Assembly: GCA_013153965.1 (NCBI GenBank) | Contig: JAADDJ010000046.1 | Location: 1 to 37,594 of the forward strand | Length of the DNA: 37,594 nucleotides | Direction of reading: 5' to 3' | Origin: Thermotogae bacterium | GTDB taxonomy: Bacteria > Hydrothermota > Hydrothermia > LBFQ01 | Shown here: in pieces, positions 21,674 to 29,720 of the stretch | Numbering within the stretch: the stretch's first letter is position 1 | Layout of the letters: the number at the start of each line of letters is the position of its first letter | Translations under genes and position numbers: made by a program | The notes under the pieces: model-generated | What the model was told of the DNA's origin: nothing | The model's input: only the letters and a program-made list of their open reading frames with translations | Databases searched by the model: none

Positions 21674-24167
21674 CGTACTCCTCGTAGGTGGAATAGTACG
21701 CCTCCGCGAGCTCGTCCTTGAGCAGGAATATGCTCCTGCCCGGATGGTAGGACACGTCAAGGACCGGGTCCGGAACGGTCCTCCCTATACGCTCGTAGGG
21801 GAGATCGTTCCTTGAGAGGAGGGCCTCCAGCTCCTTTGGCATGGAGGTGGTCAGGACGACCTTGGGGACGGTCTCGGAGAAGAGCTCGCCGAAACCATCA
21901 ACGGTGGCCGATATTCCCACCTCCCCCAGTATGACCATCTCCGCCAGCGTTGAGAAGAGACCCCCTTCGGATACGTCGTGGGCGTTTATGACGAGGCCGA
22001 GGCGAACGGCCTCCCGGAGGGTTGAGACGAGGTCCAGCAGGTACGGAAAGTCGTAGTGGTAAGGCTCGGGCTTGCGGTAGAAACGGTAGAGGAGATTCTC
22101 ATCTACGTTCTCAAGGGGAAACTCCTCCAGAAGGGCCGAGAGGAACTCGCTGCCGCCGAGGTCAAAGTCCGTGGCGTGGAAACCCACCGTATAGACGTAT
22201 AGACCCTCGCGCACGACCCCCACCTTGGGGACGGAGAAGACGTCCTCAACCACACCCACGCCTCCGACCATTAGGGTGGGGAATATCTTGCGGCCCTCCG
22301 TCTCGTTGTAGAGGCTCACGTTCCCCGAGACGACCGGTATTCCGAATGCTCTGGCGAAATCTCCGAGGCCCTTAAGGGCCATCTGGAGGCGGTGGTAGGT
22401 GTCCGGGTCCTCCGGAGAGGCGAAATTGACCCCATCCGTGAAGCCTATGACATCTCCTCCGCTCAGGGTGATGTTCAGAACGGCCTCCAAGGCCACCCTC
22501 TGGGCCCCCCAGTAGGGATCCATGGCGAGGTACTTCCCGTTCCCATCAACCGTCAAGGCCAGAGCGTAGTTCTTCCCCTTTATCCGAAGTATGGCGGCGC
22601 CGCCCTCGCCCGGAGGGACGACCGTATCCGTACCGACCATGTGGTCGTACTGGCGATATATCCACCTCTTGGACGCCACGTTGGGATGAGAGAGGACCTT
22701 AACCGCCGCGCTCTGGACGTATCTCTCGCTCAGGAGAGCCTCCGGCTCCTTGCGGGAGGAGGCTATGCGATGTATGAAGTTCTGGTAGGCGTTTATAAGG
22801 TCGGCCATCTCCTTCACGTGCGCGTTCGCGCCGTCCTTGAAGGCTATCCTCTGCAGCCGGAGACCCAACCTCCTCAACTCCACGTCCGACCACTGGATTC
22901 CCACGCTGTCCCCTATGGGGTAGGAGGAGAATCCGAAAAGCTGCATTATGGCCCGCAGGCGTCCCTTGCGCCTCTTGGACGCCCCCTCGTACTCCCCCAT
23001 CATGGCGGCCACTATTCGGAAGTAATCCTCCAGCTTGAGAGGGGCCTCCTCGGCTATCCACTCGGGGACGGGCAGACCCTTGAAGAGGACGCCCAGCGGG
23101 ATCTCGGCCACTGTGCGCTCCCCCTCCTTTATGCGGAATACCCTCTCGGGTATCACCCTCCCTATGACGGCCGCCTCAAGGCCCCACCTGCGGTATATCT
23201 CAATCACCTCCTCCTCTCTCCCGGCCTCCACGCACAGGACCATCCTCTCCTGACTCTCGGATAGGACGACCTCGTACGGACTCAGTGGCTCTCTGGTGGG
23301 TACGCGGTCGGTGAAGAGCTCCACGCCCACCCCACCGTTCTCCGCCATCTCGGGCAAGGCGGTTGATAGGCCCCCGGCCCCCAGGTCCTGCAGGCCCAGA
23401 ACTTGGGGCAACTTCACGGCCTCCAACGTCGCCTCTATCAGGAGCTTCTCCATGAAGGGATCCCCTATCTGGACGGCGGGTCTATTCTCGGATATGTCCC
23501 CCTCAAAGGTCTGGGAGGCGAACGAGGCTCCCATTATGCCATCCCTGCCGGTGGGTGCTCCGACTATGAGGATGCTGTTCCCCACCCCCTTGAGAACACC
23601 CTCCTTGACGTACTTGGCCTCTCCGACACCCACGCACATCACATTGACCAGAGGATTGTCCTCGTACGTGCTGCTCACGAAGACCTCACCGCCCACCACC
23701 GGCACCCCTATGGAGTTGCCGTACCAAGATATCCCCTCCACGACCCCTTTCATCAGACGCAGGGATTTGCGACTCCTCCTGAAATCTCCGAATCGCAGGG
23801 TGTCCAGCAGGGCTACGGGCCTGACGCCCATACTAAGGACGTCCCGCACTATACCCCCGACACCCGTAGCAGCGCCGTGCTTCGGCTCCACGGCGGAAGG
23901 GTGATTGTGGCTCTCTATCTTGAAGGCTACCACGAGCTCGTCGTCCAACCGAAGAACGCCGGCCCCCGCACCCGGGCCCTTCAACGTCCTCTCCGACTCC
24001 GACGGCAGTCTCCTCAGGAATCGGCGACTGGACTTGTAGGAGCAGTGCTCCGACCAGTTGAGGGCGAATATCCCCAGCTCCAGCTCGGAGGGCTCGCGGC
24101 CCAAGAGCGCCACTATGGCCTCGTACTCCCGCTCGGTCAGACCCATAGCCAAAGCCTTCTCCAACAT
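21660..24167 (-). CDS. purL: Phosphoribosylformylglycinamidine synthase subunit PurL
   Basis: Purine synthesis step 4: ATP-dependent conversion of FGAR to FGAM using ammonia delivered by PurQ with PurS. Family blocks include NWSEHCSYKSSRR (His41), KIESHNHPSAVEP, GVGGIVRDVLSMGVRP, GAPTGRDGIMGASFASQTF, QDLGAGGLSTALPEMA, KRWIYRQYDHMVGTDTV and AHDVSEGGLFSTLAEMV. At 835 aa it is about 90-100 residues longer than usual small PurL (about 740). The extra is a single insertion at roughly 375-475, between the first and second halves, rich in Arg, Gln and Ile. The start is the ATG at 24167 with a -10 box 10 nt upstream. It overlaps ribF. Confidence 0.95.
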   Translation of the reverse strand: MLEKALAMGLTEREYEAIVALLGREPSELELGIFALNWSEHCSYKSSRRFLRRLPSESERTLKGPGAGAGVLRLDDELVVAFKIESHNHPSAVEPKHGAATGVGGIVRDVLSMGVRPVALLDTLRFGDFRRSRKSLRLMKGVVEGISWYGNSIGVPVVGGEVFVSSTYEDNPLVNVMCVGVGEAKYVKEGVLKGVGNSILIVGAPTGRDGIMGASFASQTFEGDISENRPAVQIGDPFMEKLLIEATLEAVKLPQVLGLQDLGAGGLSTALPEMAENGGVGVELFTDRVPTREPLSPYEVVLSESQERMVLCVEAGREEEVIEIYRRWGLEAAVIGRVIPERVFRIKEGERTVAEIPLGVLFKGLPVPEWIAEEAPLKLEDYFRIVAAMMGEYEGASKRRKGRLRAIMQLFGFSSYPIGDSVGIQWSDVELRRLGLRLQRIAFKDGANAHVKEMADLINAYQNFIHRIASSRKEPEALLSERYVQSAAVKVLSHPNVASKRWIYRQYDHMVGTDTVVPPGEGGAAILRIKGKNYALALTVDGNGKYLAMDPYWGAQRVALEAVLNITLSGGDVIGFTDGVNFASPEDPDTYHRLQMALKGLGDFARAFGIPVVSGNVSLYNETEGRKIFPTLMVGGVGVVEDVFSVPKVGVVREGLYVYTVGFHATDFDLGGSEFLSALLEEFPLENVDENLLYRFYRKPEPYHYDFPYLLDLVSTLREAVRLGLVINAHDVSEGGLFSTLAEMVILGEVGISATVDGFGELFSETVPKVVLTTSMPKELEALLSRNDLPYERIGRTVPDPVLDVSYHPGRSIFLLKDELAEAYYSTYEEYGGNP

Positions 24168-24177
24168 GAAGACGGGA

Positions 24178-24183
24178 ATTCTA
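24178..24183 (-). promoter_or_regulatory. -10 box of purL-ribF
   Basis: TAGAAT (minus strand) ends 10 nt before the ATG at 24167, slightly further than most. The mRNA would have a leader of about 2-4 nt. Confidence 0.5.
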
Positions 24184-24193
24184 AGGTCAGTCT

Positions 24194-24598
24194 CTACAGG
24201 TTTCCCCTGATGACCGCAACGCTCGTCTTTCCATCCTCCTCCTTGGCGATATTCACGCCTATGCGGGGGTTATCCCAAATGAGGGTTATACCACCCTCAT
24301 TCATGACTTCCGAGCTGGGTGCCCCCAACTTATCCTTGTAGAATTTCTTCACATCCTTCGGGTCCTTATCCGTCATGTAATTTAGAAGGATCGCCTTACC
24401 CTGTCTGGCGACGGCCAGAACTTTGCCTCCGGGAAGGACGAGGTCCTTCATCTCGGGTGGAATATCAACGGATGTCCCATTCATATCAACATCCACTCCG
24501 GTGGTCTTCTCAATCACCTCCTCCGTCACCTTCTCCTGACATCCGGGGGGCATGCACGAAAGTACAGGTAAAATGAGAAGTATCGCGATTCTCCTCAT
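24194..24598 (-). CDS. Predicted lipoprotein, unknown function (134 aa)
   Basis: From the ATG at 24598 the protein begins MRRIAILLILPVLSCMPPGC, with lipobox VLSC. The longer open frame up to 24661 adds 21 residues and spans the promoter, so it is rejected. The mature part has a Val/Thr-rich acidic linker (KVTEEVIEKTTGVDVDMNGT). A compact alpha/beta domain follows, with LPGGKVLAVARQGKAILLNY and DPKDVKKFYKDKLGA. The latter half reads like the small lipoprotein domain in which a K..FY...L motif precedes a beta hairpin. No function is assigned. It is divergent from the LPP20-like gene. Confidence 0.75.
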   Translation of the reverse strand: MRRIAILLILPVLSCMPPGCQEKVTEEVIEKTTGVDVDMNGTSVDIPPEMKDLVLPGGKVLAVARQGKAILLNYMTDKDPKDVKKFYKDKLGAPSSEVMNEGGITLIWDNPRIGVNIAKEEDGKTSVAVIRGNL

Positions 24599-24606
24599 AG
24601 GAACGT

Positions 24607-24612
24607 ATTTTA
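24607..24612 (-). promoter_or_regulatory. -10 box of the 134-aa lipoprotein gene
   Basis: TAAAAT (minus strand) ends 8 nt before the ATG at 24598. Confidence 0.65.
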
Positions 24613-24685
24613 CCCTCGCGGTGGGTCCCGAAGGGGCCCTATCCCTTGAGACTTTTCGCACGATGCCGAAGACGTGGAACGGGGG

Positions 24686-24691
24686 TAAAAT
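24686..24691 (+). promoter_or_regulatory. -10 box of the LPP20-like gene
   Basis: TAAAAT ends 8 nt before the ATG at 24700. It lies within codons of a longer in-frame reading that begins at 24646. Confidence 0.65.
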
Positions 24692-24699
24692 TTTCTCCT

Positions 24700-25449
24700 A
24701 TGATGTGGATGGTGCTACTCTCCGCGGATACGAGCGTGAGGGAGGTCTTTGATAAGGGCGAGATAGATTGGACCCACGGCGTGGTCCTCGCCAGAGGCTA
24801 CGGCTTCATGGATCCCAAGAGACCCAAGGGTCAGGCCCGCCTTCTGGCCGAGAGGGCTGCCGTCGTGGATGCTCGGCGCAACCTTTTGGAGATACTCAAG
24901 GGCGTGCATATTACCTCCGAGACCGTGGTTGAGGATTACATGACGACGAATGACCTGATAGTCCAGAGGGTGGAGGGGATAGTGAAGGGGGCGAGGGTCG
25001 TCGGGAAGCCCAAGTACTACGACGACGGCCGCGTTGAGGTGATGGTTGAGGTCCGGCTGGACACCTTGGCCAAGGAGTTGGGGCCGGGAAAGCCCAGAAA
25101 GAGCCCTCCCAAGGATGAGACTCCCCCCGATGACGTGAAGCAGGTGATCGTGAAGACGCCGAAGGGCGCCAGAGCGTGCCTGTACCCGCGCATAGTGGAT
25201 GAGAAGGGAAACGTCCTTCTGGACTTCGCCGATTACCCGGAGGTGAGGAACGCTTGGAGCAAGGCGGTCAAATTCGTCAAAGGCAAGGTGTCCCGCAACG
25301 AGGCCGGCCAGATGGTGATAGAGGCCGCCGAGGCCCACGGATGCGACATAGTGGTGCGCTCCGACCAGAGAAGCCACGTGGAGAAGCTGAAGAGGTGGGC
25401 CCGCTACCTGTTTGAGGCGGGCAAGTTCATAATAGATCTGGTGATGTAG
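24700..25449 (+). CDS. LPP20-like exported protein (249 aa)
   Basis: The core (about 40-115) reads ARLLAERAAVVDARRNLLEI, then VEGIVKGARVVGKPKYYDDG and VEVMVEVRLD. This is the pattern of the LPP20/FlgP-like family: an R-A-A-..DA.R.L helix, a G.V.G hairpin and a V.V.V.L strand. The C-terminal half after a Pro/Lys linker (KPRKSPPKDETPPDDV) is similar to a second extracytoplasmic domain found behind LPP20 in some proteins. Role unknown; several relatives are surface or flagellar-associated. The start at 24700 gives MMWMVLLSA, a minimal signal. The alternative ATG at 24646 would add an Arg-rich N-terminus (ARCRRRGTG) but places the promoter inside the gene. It is followed after 2 nt by the NYN gene. 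Confidence 0.75.
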   Translation: MMWMVLLSADTSVREVFDKGEIDWTHGVVLARGYGFMDPKRPKGQARLLAERAAVVDARRNLLEILKGVHITSETVVEDYMTTNDLIVQRVEGIVKGARVVGKPKYYDDGRVEVMVEVRLDTLAKELGPGKPRKSPPKDETPPDDVKQVIVKTPKGARACLYPRIVDEKGNVLLDFADYPEVRNAWSKAVKFVKGKVSRNEAGQMVIEAAEAHGCDIVVRSDQRSHVEKLKRWARYLFEAGKFIIDLVM

Positions 25450-25451
25450 CC

Positions 25452-25940
25452 TTGTTCGTGGTGGATGCGTACAACCTTGCCTACTCCACGGGGAGGGCCG
25501 TCTCCTTCTCCGAGGCCTATCGGATGGCCTTGGAGCTGTCCGAGATACTACTCAAGAGTGGTTATCGGGTTCTCTTCGTATTTGATGGATTCGCCGATAT
25601 ACCCCATCCCACGTACATAAAGTTCTCGGGCGAGACGGAGAGGGGGATGTCGGCCGACGAGTGGATAATCCGGTACGTCTCCTCCCACACGGGGGATACG
25701 ATAAAGCTGATAACCCGCGACAGGTCCCTCGCCGACAGGGCCCGCCACGTGCATCCCAATCTGTACGTCATGGACCCGCAGGACTTCCTGCGGTTCGTGG
25801 ATAGGCTGGAGGCCTCGGCTAAGAGCTTTCGGGGGAAAGAGGCCGTCAATACGTACGACCTGCAGATGGATATGATGAGGGAGTTGGATGACTTCATCAC
25901 CTCCCTACGCCGCAGAAAGCGACGCAAGAGGAGGCGTTAG
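25452..25940 (+). CDS. NYN-domain (YacP-like) predicted RNA nuclease
   Basis: A 162-residue PIN/NYN-fold protein. It starts FVVDAYNLAYS (the conserved first Asp and N of NYN domains) and continues with YRVLFVFDGFAD and then SADEWIIRYVSS (acidic metal ligands). TIKLITRDRSLADRARH holds the last conserved Asp. This fits the YacP/Rae1 branch of ribonucleases acting on ribosome-associated mRNA or rRNA; the exact activity is inferred. The C-terminus is a basic tail (SLRRRKRRKRRR), likely for RNA binding. The TTG start is 2 nt after the upstream stop. Its last 4 nt overlap the convergent ftsL-like gene. Confidence 0.83.
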   Translation: MFVVDAYNLAYSTGRAVSFSEAYRMALELSEILLKSGYRVLFVFDGFADIPHPTYIKFSGETERGMSADEWIIRYVSSHTGDTIKLITRDRSLADRARHVHPNLYVMDPQDFLRFVDRLEASAKSFRGKEAVNTYDLQMDMMRELDDFITSLRRRKRRKRRR

Positions 25941-26152
25941 CGCACCTGCCGCACTATCTCCCTCAGATAGCGGGGCCATACGGCGTACCTGCGATAGCGC
26001 ACCTCGTCGTACTTCCAGCGGAGCCGGCGCAGCTCGGCCCTCCGACGGGAAATCTGACGGGTCAGGTGCGTGACGGTGTAGGAGTTTAGAATGACGCTCA
26101 CGAGGATGAGCAGGGACACTATCACGAAGTGTAGGATGTAGCGCATCTTCAT
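25937..26152 (-). CDS. ftsL: FtsL-like small membrane protein
   Basis: A 71-residue bitopic protein with one N-terminal membrane helix (YILHFVIVSLLILVSVIL, about 5-22). A basic helical periplasmic segment follows (HLTRQISRRRAELRRLRWKYDEVRYRR) with coiled-coil character. Size, topology and its place directly after rsmH (ATGA overlap) match FtsL, a divisome scaffold that binds FtsB. The sequence itself is too variable to prove this. The coiled coil is unusually Arg-rich. An AGGAGG about 9 nt upstream could be a ribosome site, but arises from Arg/Gly codons of rsmH. In other bacteria ftsI and the mur genes follow; here the cluster stops. Confidence 0.65.
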   Translation of the reverse strand: MKMRYILHFVIVSLLILVSVILNSYTVTHLTRQISRRRAELRRLRWKYDEVRYRRYAVWPRYLREIVRQVR

Positions 26153-27120
26153 CCTCTTCTCCTCCTGCGCGGCCTTCCACGGCGGCGCGGCCGCGGGAAG
26201 GGATTCGCGAATCGCTCATCGGCGAGGAGGGATGGAACATCCACCTCCGCCGTCTTCATGTAGGCCCGCAGCTTGGCGGACCTGCTCCGAGGATTCTGGG
26301 CTATCTCCTCCTCCGACGGGACGATGGGTTTCCTCGTCAGCGCCCGCACGAAGGGATATTCACGCAACGTCTTCACCGCCCTGTCCTCCAAGGAGTGGAA
26401 GGATATGACGGCGAGGATCCCCCCAACCTTCAGGTGCTTCAGGGCCAAGGCGAGTCCCCGGCGCAGGTTGTTGAGCTCGTCGTTTATGTATATGCGCAGA
26501 GCCTGCCACACCCGGGCCTTGGCTTTGGTGCGCATCTGCGGCGGGTATATCCTATCAACTATGGCGGCCAAGTCTCCGGTGGTGCGTATGGGCCGCGACT
26601 TCACTATCTCCCTCGCTATCCGCCGGCTGCGCCTCTCCTCCCCGTACCTGCGCAACACCTCCTCTATCTCCCTCTCCGACGCCCGGTTGAGGAACTCGTA
26701 GGCGGGTATTCCCTCGTTGGGGTTGAACCGTAGGTCCAGAGGCTCATCCCTGCGGAACGTGAATCCTCTGCCCGTACCCTCAAGGGAGAAGGAGGAGATG
26801 CCGAGGTCAAAGAGTACCCTATCCACGGATAGGAGACCCACCTTCAAGAGGCCCTCGTCCATACGCTCGTACCCCATATTGAGCAGCCTTATGTTGGTGA
26901 TAGGCGGAAGGGAGGACACCACTATGCGGTAGGTCTCCGGATCCTTCTCAAAGCCGATGAGGATGCCCGGGTCCACCCGCTTCGCCATCTCAAAACCGTG
27001 TCCTCCGAATCCGAACGTGGCATCCACCACCACCAGGTGGGGCTCCAGCTGGAGCAGGTCTAAGGTCTCCTTCAGGAGGACGGGGCGATGGTACCGCCGG
27101 AGATTCAGAAGGTTATCCAT
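26149..27120 (-). CDS. rsmH: 16S rRNA (cytosine1402-N4)-methyltransferase RsmH
   Basis: An S-adenosylmethionine-dependent methyltransferase (formerly MraW) acting on C1402 in the ribosomal decoding site. Motifs: RRYHRPVLLKETLDLL near the N-terminus, VVDATFGFGGHGFEMAKRVD (SAM site), DRVLFDLGISSFSLEG, GRGFTFRRDEPLDLRFNP, FLNRASEREIEEVLRRYGE and LAVISFHSLEDRAVKT. The C-terminus is RKPIVPSEEEIAQNPRSRSA followed by an Arg-rich tail. The start is taken as ATG at 27120; a GTG at 27144 would add 8 residues. It overlaps the end of the upstream barrel gene by 16 nt. With the ftsL-like gene it is a remnant of the division/cell wall cluster. Confidence 0.95.
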   Translation of the reverse strand: MDNLLNLRRYHRPVLLKETLDLLQLEPHLVVVDATFGFGGHGFEMAKRVDPGILIGFEKDPETYRIVVSSLPPITNIRLLNMGYERMDEGLLKVGLLSVDRVLFDLGISSFSLEGTGRGFTFRRDEPLDLRFNPNEGIPAYEFLNRASEREIEEVLRRYGEERRSRRIAREIVKSRPIRTTGDLAAIVDRIYPPQMRTKAKARVWQALRIYINDELNNLRRGLALALKHLKVGGILAVISFHSLEDRAVKTLREYPFVRALTRKPIVPSEEEIAQNPRSRSAKLRAYMKTAEVDVPSLLADERFANPFPRPRRRGRPRRRRRG

Positions 27121-27878
27121 AGGGAGAGATTTACGTCGTTCCACTCCACACGCATATTCTCGTAATCGTACTTCGCGGGGAAGACGTTCAGGTCCGCGCC
27201 GAGGAGGTACCTGCCGAGTCTCTCGCTCTCACCCAGAGACAGGACGGGGGCGTAGGTGCCATCGTATATGAATCCGCCGCCGAGCTTGATGCGACGGTTG
27301 CGGGTTATGTTGGTCTCGTACCGCACCATATAGGAGGGTTTCCAACGGTTGGAGGCGTAGAGTCCCAGAGAGGACATGCGGGGATCCGGGAGGGCGACGA
27401 ATGCGGAGACATCCCACACCACCCTCTTGGAGTTCAGCATGTAGAAGAGCCCACCGCTCAGGTGGGCCAGATACTCGTACCGGAAGGTGAAGTCCATACC
27501 TCCGCCCCTGTCATCGGGCGTCAGTACGGCATCAACCCCCAACGACATCCATCCGGTGGGAGCGAAGGCTATACCCCCACCGTAGGTTTTGAAGTTGAAG
27601 GCGTAGGAGAGGGTATCCACCTTCACGCTCCCGCTGAGGGCGTTGGTGTAGAAGAGGGAGATGGCGAATTTCCCGGTGGAGTAGGCCAGATAGGAGTTGC
27701 CCAGCGTGAAGAGGTAATTCTCCCCGAAATCCGTCTGCTGGTACCCGGCGAAGCCGTAGCGGTCGTATGCCGGAACGGACACGCTCCAGAACACCATCCG
27801 GACGTCCGCCTGAACGTGGCCGGAGAGACCGCCCTCGGCGACGTGGAAGGACGGAAGGTAGGGGTAAAAGGCGAACAT
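27105..27878 (-). CDS. Outer-membrane beta-barrel-like protein (257 aa)
   Basis: A beta-rich protein of amphipathic alternating strands with many aromatic residues and Gly, such as YSTGKFAISLFYTNALSG, GGGIAFAPTGWMSLGVDAVL and MDFTFRYEYLAHLSGGLFYM. It ends on an aromatic residue (NLSLWITF), the usual C-terminal signature of barrels recognised by BAM. It resembles PorV/UPF0164-type proteins of FCB bacteria, where the barrel is about this size or larger; the function is not proven. The N-terminal MFAFYPYLPSFHVAEGG is short with no basic residue. The start is fixed by a TATAAT 8 nt upstream. It heads a unit with rsmH and the ftsL-like gene. Confidence 0.75.
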   Translation of the reverse strand: MFAFYPYLPSFHVAEGGLSGHVQADVRMVFWSVSVPAYDRYGFAGYQQTDFGENYLFTLGNSYLAYSTGKFAISLFYTNALSGSVKVDTLSYAFNFKTYGGGIAFAPTGWMSLGVDAVLTPDDRGGGMDFTFRYEYLAHLSGGLFYMLNSKRVVWDVSAFVALPDPRMSSLGLYASNRWKPSYMVRYETNITRNRRIKLGGGFIYDGTYAPVLSLGESERLGRYLLGADLNVFPAKYDYENMRVEWNDVNLSLWITF

Positions 27879-27886
27879 AGGGGAGT

Positions 27887-27892
27887 ATTATA
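27887..27892 (-). promoter_or_regulatory. -10 box of barrel-rsmH-ftsL
   Basis: A consensus TATAAT (minus strand) ends 8 nt before the ATG at 27878. It contains the TAA stop (27890-27888) of the RNase gene. Confidence 0.7.
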
Positions 27893-29690
27893 CGAGAGGG
27901 AGAGATGGATGGTCGGCGTCCAAGGACTCTATCGGCTCCAGAACGGCCGTACCGTCCCCGAAGAGCACCTTCACCACCCTGAAGCGGTACCTACCGCCGT
28001 ATCGGAGGCTTCCCTTGGCCCTCACCTCCATCAGGTATCCCGGAAGGAAGACCTTGCGTTTGCCCGATGCGACCCCCTCAACCTCACCGGAGAGTCGCAG
28101 GTGGTGGAGGAGCAGGAAGGTCGTCCTTTCCCTCTGCGCCTTGTGCCGTTTGAGCTCTCCCGCGAGGGCCTCCCCCATATCCCTCTCAACCACATCGGGA
28201 GGCAGGGGAGGGAGTACCCGGAGGCTGGCCAAAATCTGGTGCTGGTTTATCACGTCGGAGTAGCGGCGTATGGGGGATGTGGCCCGTACGTAGTAGGGAA
28301 CGCCCAACCCCCTGTGGGGTCCGGGTTTTATGGATGTCCTAACCGGGCGGCCGGCCGCCTTCAGCTTTAGCAGATAGAGGGGATCTCCCGGGAGGGGGTG
28401 GGGTGTGGGGGGAGGCTCCTCCTGAATTCGGAATATCCCCACCAGCCCCCTGCGGGCCAGATGCGCTCCGGCCACGCTGTTGTAGAGGATCATCATCTCC
28501 CCCACCAGGGCGGTGGCGTCGTTGGGCGTGAGGAGGGAGACGGTGATGCTGCCGTCGTGGAATTTGACCTTTAGGAAGGGGTGGTCGTAGGCCATCCCTC
28601 CAGCCTTGAGCCTTCCGGCCCTAAGGTTCTCCTTCAGGTGCATGAGCCCCTCCCATAGTCCCTCCTCCCGCAGGATGCGCTCGGCGTTGCGGTAGGCCAG
28701 TCTCCTCTTATTCCTTATCGTCGCCAGCATGAAGTCGTAATCCCTAACCTCGCCGTAAGGGGTGACCACCAGTCGGAGGGTGAGGGTGGGCCGCTCCTCC
28801 CCCTCCTTCAGCGAGAGGGCCTCCACGGCCTCCTGCGGGTACATCGGCCAGATGCCCTCGGGGAGGTAGAGGGTGGAGCCTCTCCCCCTGGCCAGAAGGT
28901 CCGCCTCGCTCCCTCTCCTGACTAAAGCGTAGGGTAGGGCTATGTGTATGAAGAGCTCGTATCCGGAGGCCGTGGGCACTACGCTTATGGCGTCGTCTAT
29001 GTCCCGCGTCTCCTCGTCGTCTATGGAGAATGTGGGTAGGTCCCGGAGGTCCTCGTACTCAAGCTCCAACCCCTCGTATCCTCCCGTATTCATCGTCTTG
29101 AGGGCGTTTATGTGGGCCGGAACGTCCTCCGGTCGCACGTGCCCCGCGTTCAGAAAAGCCCTCCAGAAGTCCTCGTGGGATGATATGAGTCTGAGGAGCC
29201 TGCGGTCCTCCCTCTCACCCCTGTATATGGCCCTCAGGATTGGAACTATGGGGGTCTCCTCCCCCTTGAGAGTTCGGGCCAGCTCCGCCCGCATCTCCTC
29301 CTCCTCCCTCTCCGCCCGCTCCCGGGCCAGTATGCTCCTGACGTCATCCTCGCTCCTCGGGATGAGTCTCTCCCCCTCAACCTTGAAGAATGGGGAGCGT
29401 AGGGCCGAGAGGAATATGGAGGCCTTATCTCCGGGGGAGTTGGAGCCGAGGAGCAGCTCCGCGGCCGTATCCAGATCCAGCTCCTCCCCTAAATCCCAAA
29501 GCTCCCGCAGGTCCAAGCCATCGTGCGGTGAGATGGAGGCCTTTGACCGTACGGGCCCGAAGTCTATCAGACCCTTCACCTTCATCCGCAGAGGCCTTCC
29601 ACCCACGTCCTCCCCCACGAAGAACCCCTCCTTGACCTCACCTACGGCTAAGACGTACCTACCCTTTACCTTTAAGGCGACCAACCTCAA
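27888..29690 (-). CDS. RNase II/R-family 3'-5' exoribonuclease
   Basis: A 600-residue RNB-domain enzyme that degrades RNA from 3' ends. The catalytic signature TFSIDDEETRDIDDAISV (about 220-237) carries the metal-binding Asp cluster. YLPEGIWPMYPQEA, YYVRATSPIRRYSDVINQHQ (with the conserved RRY.D) and LKRHKAQRERTT are further RNB blocks. The N-terminal region (1-200) is not the standard pair of cold-shock domains and looks like the shorter organelle/cyanobacterial-type lead. The C-terminus (about 545-600) may be a degenerate S1 fold. It is shorter than RNase R (about 800). The TTG start sits 8 nt behind a TATATT box. Confidence 0.92.
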   Translation of the reverse strand: MRLVALKVKGRYVLAVGEVKEGFFVGEDVGGRPLRMKVKGLIDFGPVRSKASISPHDGLDLRELWDLGEELDLDTAAELLLGSNSPGDKASIFLSALRSPFFKVEGERLIPRSEDDVRSILARERAEREEEEMRAELARTLKGEETPIVPILRAIYRGEREDRRLLRLISSHEDFWRAFLNAGHVRPEDVPAHINALKTMNTGGYEGLELEYEDLRDLPTFSIDDEETRDIDDAISVVPTASGYELFIHIALPYALVRRGSEADLLARGRGSTLYLPEGIWPMYPQEAVEALSLKEGEERPTLTLRLVVTPYGEVRDYDFMLATIRNKRRLAYRNAERILREEGLWEGLMHLKENLRAGRLKAGGMAYDHPFLKVKFHDGSITVSLLTPNDATALVGEMMILYNSVAGAHLARRGLVGIFRIQEEPPPTPHPLPGDPLYLLKLKAAGRPVRTSIKPGPHRGLGVPYYVRATSPIRRYSDVINQHQILASLRVLPPLPPDVVERDMGEALAGELKRHKAQRERTTFLLLHHLRLSGEVEGVASGKRKVFLPGYLMEVRAKGSLRYGGRYRFRVVKVLFGDGTAVLEPIESLDADHPSLPLV

Positions 29691-29698
29691 CGGCGGGT

Positions 29699-29704
29699 AA
29701 TATA
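29699..29704 (-). promoter_or_regulatory. -10 box of the RNase gene
   Basis: TATATT (minus strand) ends 8 nt before a TTG start codon at 29690. Confidence 0.6.
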
Positions 29705-29720
29705 AGGTCGCCGTACGTGA

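Noticed and set aside
22392-23264. 290-aa open frame on the plus strand inside purL, and a similar 312-aa frame at 23403-24341
   Set aside because: Both are shadows of purL in the opposite strand; their sequence shows no domain.
24646-24699. Upstream ATG giving the LPP20-like protein an Arg-rich n-region
   Set aside because: It would put the TAAAAT box within the coding region. It cannot be fully excluded, since an Arg-rich start followed by MMWMVLLSA would make a longer signal.
27462-28370. 302-aa plus-strand frame across the barrel and RNase genes
   Set aside because: It spans the end of one gene and the promoter of another; no coding signature.
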